From: Firm-13 sp964579245
Lineage (GTDB): Bacteria > Bacillota > Clostridia > Saccharofermentanales > Saccharofermentanaceae
Direction: 5' to 3'
Assembly (NCBI GenBank): GCA_964579245.1
Contig: CAZOFY010000041.1
Location: 1-20,009, forward strand
Length of the DNA: 20,009 nucleotides
The notes beneath the pieces were generated by a model. The model was given only the letters and a program-made list of their open reading frames with translations. It made no database searches and was not told the origin of the DNA. Positions within the stretch are counted from its first letter, which is position 1. Each line of letters opens with the position of its first letter. The translations under genes and the position numbers were made by a program. This document shows positions 8,633 through 14,516 of this stretch, piece by piece.

Positions 8633-10005
8633 TCAACATACTCCGTTATCGGTTTCTCACTATAGCTTGGCAAATATTCACCTGTAGTAGCATCTACTGT
8701 AAAATTCAAAACGCTTACTCCGGAGAACGGATTCGAATACACCATACGAAACGTCCAGCAAGGAACCATTACATGAATGAGTTCCGCTACAGAATCAGGT
8801 GGAGTATCGGATTCTGCGGCGGATTCTATTTGAGAATCCGCCGGGTTAATCGGATCTTTATAAAGTGGCAAATAGCATAGTTTGATCAAGTCAATGGAGG
8901 CATTCGTGTTCTCAAACTGATGTGGATAAGCTTCGATATCCTGCGTTGCTTTAAAATGCTCCTGCAAAGATCCAAGGGCTGTGTACATTGAAACAAGAGG
9001 AAGTTCCTCTCCTTTTTCGTTCAACGAGAATCCACTTGATGCATAAAAAAACTGCACTCCCTCAGCATTTGCGAAGTAGTCTATCCAGACAGGATTTACA
9101 CCGTGATAGGATTGACGCGAATCCGGCATCTCATACAACACAGGATCCAGCATAGAATTAGAGATGGGAAGATTATTCCAGTCTAGCGAAGCGGAAATTC
9201 TATACAAACTATCCTCATCCGTCCATGTTTTTTGGGGCAGGGGAGTATCCAGCAATCCACTGTCCAGTCGACTCAGGAGAGAAAAGAATTCGGGAGTGAT
9301 GTTATAAATGTCGTATTGTGGTGAAACAACAATCGACAGACGTTCTGCATAAGACTGCAAATCCGCGAACGCTTCCTCGTGTGTGGTAAAAGAAAACTCC
9401 TCTGCTCCCCAGGGATAGCTATCCGAGTCCCATGGAATTCGATCAGGAATCACACCATAAAATGTAAGACCTTCCGATGTTGTTATTGAAAAGGCTGAGC
9501 TTAAGCACCTGAAGCTGAGTATACGATCTTCAGAGTTCTTATATTCAGAATAACGAAAATCCGTCCACATGCCCCAGGAATTTCGAAAAAGTTTGGTATA
9601 GTCATCAAGAACTTCTCCATCAGGTTCATAGAATGAATCAACATCCGCTGGAACATAAAGGTCCGGTATAGCAACATCGATACTTGCTGAACCGGGATTC
9701 TCCAGATCTCTGTCACAAACAATCTTCGCATGAACTCCAATCAAATCTGATATTCTACCATCAAGAACGGGATATCCGTCAACATCCGTGAGAGAAAAAT
9801 TCTTCGAATCAACATCAGTCGACGATTCATGCGTCATATCCGAAACGGTTGAAGAGAAGGTATCTGAATCACTCATTCCAAATGGGAGTTCATCATAGCT
9901 CTGAACCGCTGAGGTAGAAGGTTCAGAGTGATAAGAGCATCTTACAACACACAGAAATCCAGCCAACAGGAGTAAAGATAAACGCCTTCTTTTCATAGGT
10001 ATCAT
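8629..10005 (-). CDS. Putative lipoprotein of unknown function
   Basis: I do not recognise the family. The 458-residue protein starts with MKRRR and a hydrophobic stretch (residues 9-20) ending VVRCS. Cys would be the lipid anchor, but Arg at -1 is unusual for a lipobox. A Ser/Thr/Asp-rich linker follows (about 24-75), as in surface lipoproteins. The remainder is acidic, rich in Tyr, Asp and Ser. It ends in a segment (MVPCWTFRMVYSNP, then NFTVDATTGEYL) that looks like the last strands of a YycH/PepSY-like sheet; this is only a resemblance. The first ATG is preferred over the one three codons later because AAGGGGG is seven bases upstream of it. Translation is coupled to the next gene by an ATGA overlap, so the two probably act together at the cell surface. 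Confidence 0.7.
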   Translation of the reverse strand: MIPMKRRRLSLLLLAGFLCVVRCSYHSEPSTSAVQSYDELPFGMSDSDTFSSTVSDMTHESSTDVDSKNFSLTDVDGYPVLDGRISDLIGVHAKIVCDRDLENPGSASIDVAIPDLYVPADVDSFYEPDGEVLDDYTKLFRNSWGMWTDFRYSEYKNSEDRILSFRCLSSAFSITTSEGLTFYGVIPDRIPWDSDSYPWGAEEFSFTTHEEAFADLQSYAERLSIVVSPQYDIYNITPEFFSLLSRLDSGLLDTPLPQKTWTDEDSLYRISASLDWNNLPISNSMLDPVLYEMPDSRQSYHGVNPVWIDYFANAEGVQFFYASSGFSLNEKGEELPLVSMYTALGSLQEHFKATQDIEAYPHQFENTNASIDLIKLCYLPLYKDPINPADSQIESAAESDTPPDSVAELIHVMVPCWTFRMVYSNPFSGVSVLNFTVDATTGEYLPSYSEKPITEYVE

Positions 10006-10024
10006 AGAATGCCCCCTTCACCAA

Positions 10025-10462
10025 TTACGCTGCAAAGTCAATTAGCACATATCCTGCCCAATTCGCCGAGGAGGAAGACAGACTCGCTCTTAGTATATAG
10101 GTATTTCCCCCCCCTTGATAACCTGACCAATAGGATTTGGATTGATATTTATCAAGGCACGAGAAAGTAAGAGTGTCCGAGGTCTTATCATGTACCCCCT
10201 GATAACTACGTGTGTATGGCCGCGTTACAACATAATTTGTTCCGAAAATCCCATACGGAATACCTTCAAAATCACAATCATCAACATATGCAGACCATTT
10301 TCCGGTGGAGTCTTTGTAATCATGCGCCACCCACTCAGAATTTCCTGAGCGCCAAAGGTAGACTGTACCCGAAGAAGACCCTGCACGAACGACTGCTGTA
10401 CCACCGAGAACCGATGTCATCATTCCAAATGATAAAAGAAGACAGGCAAATTTCTAATTCAT
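10025..10462 (-). pseudogene. Small secreted protein gene with an amber codon in its signal peptide
   Basis: An excellent ribosome binding site (AAGAAAGGTGATC at 10468-10480) precedes ATG at 10462, but the third codon is TAG (10454-10456): Met-Asn-stop-Lys-Phe-Ala-Cys. Beyond the stop the frame continues as a typical signal peptide (KFACLLLSFGMMTSVLGG, then TAVVRA) and a Gly/Ser/Tyr-rich secreted domain of about 115 residues with Trp-Tyr pairs (YWSGYQGGGNTYILRASL) and two Cys. The frame without the stop runs 10025-10423 from a Met inside the signal peptide, with no ribosome binding site of its own. The sequence could be a recent nonsense mutation, a sequencing error or a suppressed stop. The family is not recognised. 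It is first in a possible operon with the two exported-protein genes downstream, 19 bases before the next. Confidence 0.7.
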
Positions 10463-10529
10463 ATAATGATCACCTTTCTTTTCTAATTTTCATATTGGAA
10501 ATTCCCCGGGATTCACAATAGAATCAATC

Positions 10530-10558
10530 TACTTATATCAAAAAAAATACACTGTCAA
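10530..10558 (-). promoter_or_regulatory. Promoter of the secreted-protein cluster
   Basis: On the minus strand TTGACA (10553-10558) is followed by TAAGTA (10530-10535) at 17 bases, or by the better TATAAG (10532-10537) at 15 bases. It reads toward the amber-interrupted gene in a very AT-rich stretch. The rest of 10463-10747 is AT-rich and shows no other gene; a clear terminator for galK is not seen. Confidence 0.6.
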
Positions 10559-10747
10559 TATATATTATTTCTTTTTGGTGAATATTAAATTTAACGCTTT
10601 CATAATAAATGTTTATTTAGCATACACAAAAATAATTTATTTTGGCCTAGCAATTATTCTCGCAAAAACTTCAACACCTTATGCAATGAAAAGGAGGCCT
10701 TTATCGTCGATCACCCATCGGCAGTAGGTGTGCTTCTTTTTAAGAAC

Positions 10748-12013
10748 TCAAAATAAAAGCATGCCTCCGGCCTCCACGAGCCGAAGTGTCCGACAACAGC
10801 CTGCACCAAGCACAGAATCCAAGCCGGATACCAAAGACTCACGCCGATCCTTTTCGACAAAAACAAGCACAGTTCCTCCGAAACCGCCGCCATGAATACG
10901 ACAAGCCCCGCTTGTGCCGAGCAGCCGACGACAAAGCGCCAGGACGACGGCCGCTTCCTGCTTTTGGGGGTTGTTCGAGACAAAAATGTTCTGTAAATAT
11001 CGCCAAGAAGAATCGCCGGATGCATTGACTAAGTCCAGAAACAAAGCCATATCACCCGACTCCAGCGCATGGATCTCGGATTTCACTCTCTCCTGTTCAT
11101 CGAAAAAATGCATCGCGCGCAGTACCGCCCGGTCCCCAACTCTCGCCCGCACCTCCGGAATTCGCATGAGAAAATCCTCCGGATCCACATCGCGCAGTAC
11201 ATCTTTGCCGAAAACATCCGCAACGTCCTTCATTTCGCGCGGAATCGATGCGTACTCATCGGTAAGACCGGCGTGATCCGCACCCGTCTCGACAATAATA
11301 ACTTCATAGCCCAGCACGCCGAAATCACACGTAATCCTTTTGACAAGCGGTTCCTCCGGGTCTTTAAAGTCCATCGCGACAATGCCCCCCAATGACGACG
11401 CCATTTGATCCATCAAGCCGCTTGGCTTCCCGTAATAAAGATTCTCCGCTTGTCGGCAAATCTTCGCAAGAGAAACCGGCGACTCCTTTCCCTGCGCGAA
11501 AAACACATTCATCATGTTCGCCAGAAGGACAGTAAATGCAGCGGATGACGATAAGCCGCTTCCCGGCAAAACTTCGGACGACGTATAGGCATCAAATCCA
11601 GAGACTCGATATCCTTTTTCCATAAACCCCGCGGCCACCCCGCGCACTAACGCGAGAGAGGAAGAATGTTCCGACACCCTCGGGGCTAAGTCACTGACAT
11701 TCATCTCATCTGACGGGAATCCTGTCGAGAAAATCCGAATGACGTTTCTCGCATTCTTCGCCGCAGCTCCGATTGCATCAAGCGAAATCCCGGCGGCCAA
11801 AACACAGCCGCGTTGATGATCCGTATGATTTCCTCCGAGCTCCGTCCTCCCCGGTGCCCGAAAAAAGAATACTTCACCTGCCGTAGAAAATTGCCCGTCA
11901 AAGCGTATTGCCACTTCGAACAAACGGTCTAAATCCCGGCCGTATAAATCATAGACACAAGAACTGATATCGCCTTGCGCCGCTGAATTGTTTATCTTAT
12001 CCACTGCACCCAT
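10748..12013 (-). CDS. galK: Galactokinase family protein (GHMP kinase)
   Basis: This kinase likely phosphorylates galactose at C1 with ATP, the entry to the Leloir pathway. The 421-residue protein shows the sugar-binding signature APGRTELGGNHTDHQRG (residues 53-69), the ATP-binding GHMP loop VLPGSGLSSSAAF (148-160), the likely catalytic Asp202 in SGLMDQMASSLGG, and the C-terminal IHGGGFGGT (373-381). GGNHTDHQ replaces the more common IGEHTDYN; such variants occur in clostridial relatives, so a related sugar substrate is possible. The ATG at 12013 was chosen because GGAGGA (12021-12026) lies seven bases upstream; a TTG start 13 codons earlier has no site. No galT or galE is adjacent, so it stands alone. 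Confidence 0.85.
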   Translation of the reverse strand: MGAVDKINNSAAQGDISSCVYDLYGRDLDRLFEVAIRFDGQFSTAGEVFFFRAPGRTELGGNHTDHQRGCVLAAGISLDAIGAAAKNARNVIRIFSTGFPSDEMNVSDLAPRVSEHSSSLALVRGVAAGFMEKGYRVSGFDAYTSSEVLPGSGLSSSAAFTVLLANMMNVFFAQGKESPVSLAKICRQAENLYYGKPSGLMDQMASSLGGIVAMDFKDPEEPLVKRITCDFGVLGYEVIIVETGADHAGLTDEYASIPREMKDVADVFGKDVLRDVDPEDFLMRIPEVRARVGDRAVLRAMHFFDEQERVKSEIHALESGDMALFLDLVNASGDSSWRYLQNIFVSNNPQKQEAAVVLALCRRLLGTSGACRIHGGGFGGTVLVFVEKDRRESLVSGLDSVLGAGCCRTLRLVEAGGMLLF

Positions 12014-12052
12014 ACAGCATTCCTCCGTCAACTGCGATTCATTTATTTCCAA

Positions 12053-12105
12053 TGGAATGGTCCATGTGCGATGAGCCCCCTCAAAAACTTCCTCTGATAC
12101 ATGTA
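12053..12105. repeat. Degenerate copy (X) of a structured repeat
   Basis: This copy starts TGGAATGGTCCATG and contains GATGAGCCCCCTC, which matches the left half of the copies at 12106 and 14331. Its right half (CTTCCTCTGATACATG) has lost the conserved GAGGACAGATC, but the flanks CATGT (12063-12067) and ACATG (12099-12103) can still pair. It lies between galK and the next repeat copy. Confidence 0.5.
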
Positions 12106-12187
12106 GTGGAATTGTTTATTTGAGATGAGCCTCCGCAGGTTTGCGAAGAAAACCGAGGACAGATCATCGAGAATAAAACAATTCCAC
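12106..12187. repeat. Structured repeat, complete copy (Y)
   Basis: The outer arms GTGGAATTGTTTATT (12106-12120) and AATAAAACAATTCCAC (12172-12187) pair over their whole length with one bulge. Inside are GATGA/TCATC (12124-12128 with 12164-12168), CCTC/GAGG (12130-12133 with 12155-12158) and GGTTT/AAACC (12138-12142 with 12150-12154) around a 7-base loop. The unpaired bases CGCA and ACAGA are conserved in the copy near 14.35 kb. AGACTACGCG just beyond (12193-12202) matches part of the stem found at 14275. I know no named RNA family that fits. It could be a structured RNA or a small mobile hairpin. It lies in the 358-base gap upstream of galK, where no gene is seen. Confidence 0.7.
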
Positions 12188-12312
12188 CATCTAGACTACG
12201 CGATTTTACCAAGAAAAAAAAGGGACTCCATGCAATCCATGTAAAGAACACAAATTGATCTGCTGTTTCATGATTTTTCGATAAATAGATTCTATGCATG
12301 CTGTCATATTCA

Positions 12313-12341
12313 TTGAATACCCGTTAAAATGTCGCTACAAT
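12313..12341 (+). promoter_or_regulatory. Promoter of the YegP-like and small-protein genes
   Basis: TTGAAT (12313-12318), a 17-base spacer and TACAAT (12336-12341) form a near-consensus promoter. A short hairpin GAATGT-ATCG-ACATTC (12342-12357) begins at the expected start of the transcript. The ribosome binding site for the gene at 12372 is weak (GAAAGTAG). Confidence 0.75.
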
Positions 12342-12371
12342 GAATGTATCGACATTCGAAAGTAGTAATTT

Positions 12372-12743
12372 ATGGGAAAGTTTATCGTCAAGCAAACGAA
12401 CACAGGCTACAAATTTGATCTTTATGCCACGAACGGACAGATCGTCGCCTCCTCTCAGGTCTATGCATCTGAGGCCTCCTGCCTTGCCGGAGTTGAGAGC
12501 GTCACAAAAAATGCTCAGATTGCGAACATGGAAGACCAGACCGTTGACCCCGTTGTTACCGCCGTAAACCCCAAATTTGAACTCTATCTCGACAAAGGGG
12601 GCGAGTATCGCTTCCGCCTCAAAGCCAGAAACGGCGAAATCATCGCCACCTCCGAAGGCTACAAGTCCAAGGCCAGTGCAACAAACGGAATCGCCAGCGT
12701 CCAGAAAAATGTCGTCGATGCTAAAACCGAGAAACCAGAATAA
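12372..12743 (+). CDS. YegP/DUF1508 family protein with two tandem repeats
   Basis: The 123-residue protein consists of two copies of the DUF1508 (YegP) unit. The first is at about residues 2-49 (FIVKQTNTGYKFDLYATNGQ) and the second at about 67-114 (FELYLDKGGEYRFRLKARNG, then EIIATSEGYKSKASATNGIASV). Each unit has the family pattern of strand, Phe-Leu-Ala-Asn-Gly turn, Glu/Gln-Ile-Ile/Val-Ala and a following Gly-Tyr/Ala-Ser helix. Proteins of this family are small, probably cytoplasmic, and have no firm biochemical role. It shares a promoter and terminator with the small gene starting 11 bases after its stop. Confidence 0.85.
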   Translation: MGKFIVKQTNTGYKFDLYATNGQIVASSQVYASEASCLAGVESVTKNAQIANMEDQTVDPVVTAVNPKFELYLDKGGEYRFRLKARNGEIIATSEGYKSKASATNGIASVQKNVVDAKTEKPE

Positions 12744-12754
12744 GAGGTAAAGAG

Positions 12755-12982
12755 ATGTTTGATATCCAGGAAAAAATCCAAGAAATCGTAGAAAAAGTTC
12801 AGAATGACAATACTTTTGCCGACAAGTTTCAAAAAGACCCCATCAAGGCAATCGAGTCTGTTGTCGGCATCGACCTGCCGGATGATCAGATCCAGCCGCT
12901 AATCGATGGAATCAAGGCCAAGATTTCCGCCGGTAACATCGGTGATGCATTGGGCGGTCTGGGTCTTCCCAAGTTATTCTAA
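12755..12982 (+). CDS. Small helical protein resembling a NHLP/Nif11-type leader
   Basis: The 75-residue acidic protein has the pattern FADKFQKDPIKAIESVVGID then LPDDQIQPLIDGIKAKI, and ends in a glycine-rich tail (ISAGNIGDALGGLGLPKLF). The Asp-Pro helix, the Gly-Ile-x-Leu-Pro turn and the GG doublet recall leader regions of nitrile-hydratase-like (NHLP) or Nif11 RiPP precursors. However, there is no Cys/Ser/Thr-rich core, and no modification or export gene is nearby. It is therefore best treated as a conserved small protein of unknown role. AGAGGT (12743-12748), overlapping the upstream TAA stop, gives good start spacing. A strong terminator follows, so the two-gene unit is complete. Confidence 0.75.
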   Translation: MFDIQEKIQEIVEKVQNDNTFADKFQKDPIKAIESVVGIDLPDDQIQPLIDGIKAKISAGNIGDALGGLGLPKLF

Positions 12983-13004
12983 TAAACGTGACAGCACTCA
13001 TTGG

Positions 13005-13042
13005 CCCCTCTTTCGGATAAAGCATCCGGAAGAGGGGTTTTT
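13005..13042 (+). terminator. Strong intrinsic terminator
   Basis: The arms CCCCTCTTTCGGAT (13005-13018) and ATCCGGAAGAGGGG (13024-13037) pair over 14 positions with one G-T pair and a 5-base loop. Five T follow (13038-13042). It ends the YegP/small-protein transcript. Confidence 0.95.
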
Positions 13043-13123
13043 CATTTTCTCCTTTCCTGAATCGACAGTCCGGTCATATGCGCAGTTCCGAAAAGACGAA
13101 TCCGGATACATCAACGAAAGACC

Positions 13124-13152
13124 TTGACATATGACCAGAACCGTACTATTCT
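13124..13152 (+). promoter_or_regulatory. Promoter of the regulator/hydrolase operon
   Basis: TTGACA (13124-13129) and TATTCT (13147-13152) are separated by 17 bases. The -10 box lies inside the left arm of the palindrome at 13144-13169, so a protein bound there would block RNA polymerase. GGAAGGAGG (13171-13179) is the ribosome binding site of the regulator. Confidence 0.8.
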
Positions 13153-13169
13153 CATATTTGAGAATAGTA
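13144..13169. promoter_or_regulatory. Perfect dyad operator, probable autoregulatory site
   Basis: TACTATTCTC (13144-13153) and GAGAATAGTA (13160-13169) are exact inverted repeats around a 6-base AT spacer. The dyad covers the -10 box and start site, directly upstream of a winged-helix regulator gene. Binding by that regulator is inferred, not shown. Confidence 0.75.
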
Positions 13170-13188
13170 TGGAAGGAGGATCATCTTC

Positions 13189-13713
13189 ATGACCGATCTC
13201 GAAAAGCTTCTCGGCAACCCGATCGCCTACCGAATTCTGCAGCACATAGCTGCCAATCGAAGCGCAACGACCTTTGAAATAGCAAATGCCATGTCGGATA
13301 TCTCTCGCGCTACCGTTTATCGCTACTGCAAGCGCATGGCTGAAAACGAGATCCTGGAAGTCATATCCGAAGACAGGATCCGGGGGCAGATCTGCCGCAC
13401 CTATGTTCTGCGCAAGGTTACCATTTCCGGAGATGAAACCACCAACGACTATATGGCGGCCACACTTCTTTTCCTTCGAATGATACACAAAAAGTACGAC
13501 GCTTATTTTTCAATGCGCAGTGTCGATACCAAGCGCGACAAGCTTTTCATGGTCTCACCCGACCTCGTCCTCGATGATCAGACTTACGCCGAGCTATGTG
13601 ATCGACTAAAGACACTTGTCCTCGAATACTCCGAAATCAAGCCGAATCAAGACTCACGAATCCGCAATCTTTTTCTGATGTCCGCGCCGGACGAATCATG
13701 GGAGGTCATATGA
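13189..13713 (+). CDS. Winged-helix transcriptional regulator
   Basis: The 174-residue protein has an ArsR/MarR-like winged helix at residues 6-75: a first helix (PIAYRILQHIAAN), a helix-turn-helix (SATTFEIANAMSDISRATVY) and a wing (EVISEDRIRGQICRTYVLR). Residues 80-174 are helical and not recognised; they probably dimerise or sense a ligand. No cluster of Cys or His suggests metal binding. An exact 26-bp dyad overlaps its own promoter, which suggests it represses itself together with the coupled hydrolase gene. The ATG is nine bases from GGAAGGAGG. Its stop overlaps the start of the next gene as ATGA. Confidence 0.8.
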   Translation: MTDLEKLLGNPIAYRILQHIAANRSATTFEIANAMSDISRATVYRYCKRMAENEILEVISEDRIRGQICRTYVLRKVTISGDETTNDYMAATLLFLRMIHKKYDAYFSMRSVDTKRDKLFMVSPDLVLDDQTYAELCDRLKTLVLEYSEIKPNQDSRIRNLFLMSAPDESWEVI

Positions 13714-14216
13714 AAACAGCACTTCTTGTTATTGACATGCAACGTATCCTTGTCGGCAAAAATCACGCAAAATTATTCAAGTATAACAATGCGGAACTTC
13801 TGGAACAGGTCAACCGCCACATCTCTGAGTATCCGTCCTCTTGCGTCTTTTATATACGAAAACTGATGAAAAAGAATCTCCTCAGCCGCCTAAGTCCTGT
13901 CTCTGCCTTCGACGGCGACCCTATGACAGAACTCGCAGACGAGCTCAATGTCGTATCAAACAACATTTTTAAGAAATATGCCGGGGACTCCTTTACAAAT
14001 CCGGAACTACTGACAGCCCTTCGATCGGCCGGCATCGATGCGATAGATATCATTGGTGTTGATGGCTGTGGTTGCGTACCGATGACGGCCGAGGGAGCCA
14101 TCCGGAACGGGTTTTCCGTCAGGGTCTTATCCGATGCCGTCGCAACCATGTCCCCACCGCGCGCCGCCAAACAACGATCCCGTGTAGCTAGGCTTGGAGT
14201 AGAGTATATTGATTAA
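13710..14216 (+). CDS. Cysteine hydrolase of the isochorismatase family
   Basis: The 168-residue protein has the isochorismatase/nicotinamidase fold: Asp9 in LVIDMQR, a Lys88/Lys89 pair in NIFKKYAGDSF, and the nucleophile Cys122 in GVDGCGCVPMTAEGA. Together these form the Asp-Lys-Cys triad. The substrate cannot be told; these enzymes act on amides, ureas, isochorismate or nicotinamide. I chose the ATG at 13710, which overlaps the regulator stop and has GGAGG four bases upstream; an in-frame ATG four codons earlier would overlap that site. It probably detoxifies or degrades a compound sensed by the regulator, which is inference. A GC-rich hairpin at 14253-14270 follows the gene. Confidence 0.85.
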   Translation: MKTALLVIDMQRILVGKNHAKLFKYNNAELLEQVNRHISEYPSSCVFYIRKLMKKNLLSRLSPVSAFDGDPMTELADELNVVSNNIFKKYAGDSFTNPELLTALRSAGIDAIDIIGVDGCGCVPMTAEGAIRNGFSVRVLSDAVATMSPPRAAKQRSRVARLGVEYID

Positions 14217-14252
14217 TATTCTCGAAAACAGATCGCTTCCATTCCTATTACT

Positions 14253-14275
14253 GGAGGGCGTTAGCCCTCCCTCTT
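14253..14275 (+). terminator. Hairpin downstream of the hydrolase gene
   Basis: GGAGGGC (14253-14259) and GCCCTCC (14264-14270) form a perfect stem with loop GTTA. The following CTCTT is only a weak T tract, so it is a plausible but not ideal terminator. Confidence 0.6.
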
Positions 14276-14330
14276 AGATTACAGACTACGCGTTTCGAGC
14301 CTCCTAAAATAATCTTCCAATAAAATTGAA

Positions 14331-14385
14331 TGGAATGGTTCGATGCGAGGTGAGCCTCCGCAGGGCTTTAGCCTGAGGACAGATC
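14331..14385. repeat. Structured repeat, left part of a copy (Z), cut by the gap
   Basis: It begins TGGAATGGTTCGATG and carries the core TGAGCCTCCGCAGG, a different inner hairpin (AGGGC-TTTA-GCCT, 14362-14374) and GAGGACAGATC (14375-14385). CCTC (14355-14358) pairs with GAGG (14375-14378). Its right outer arm is hidden by the run of N. Confidence 0.65.
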
Positions 14386-14485
14386 NNNNNNNNNNNNNNN
14401 NNNNNNNNNNNNNNNNNNNNNNNNNNNNNNNNNNNNNNNNNNNNNNNNNNNNNNNNNNNNNNNNNNNNNNNNNNNNNNNNNNNNN
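14386..14485. other. Assembly gap of 100 N
   Basis: Exactly 100 undetermined bases, a usual placeholder length. Both edges carry the same 11 bases, GAGGACAGATC, so the assembly broke at the repeat and the true distance is unknown. Confidence 0.98.
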
Positions 14486-14516
14486 GAGGACAGATCGATG
14501 ACGCGTAGTCTGTAAT

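Noticed and set aside
10025..10462. Reassignment of TAG to an amino acid in this organism
   Set aside because: rlmH ends at a normal position with TAG, and other genes show no in-frame TAG, so a mutation or error is simpler.
11069..11395. Plus-strand open frames inside galK, and similar ones opposite murA (16169-17221)
   Set aside because: They are antisense to genes with clear family motifs and have no recognisable protein features.
12014..12052. TTG start of galK 13 codons upstream
   Set aside because: GGAGGA is correctly spaced for the ATG at 12013, and no site precedes the TTG.
12124..12168. Hammerhead, twister or twister-sister ribozyme
   Set aside because: GATGAG and CCGCAGG recall pieces of these motifs, but the required CGAAA and other core bases are absent in the copies.
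12203..12211. galK promoter with extended -10 TGGTAAAAT on the minus strand
   Set aside because: The -10 is plausible, but no acceptable -35 lies at 16-18 bases; left out as too weak.
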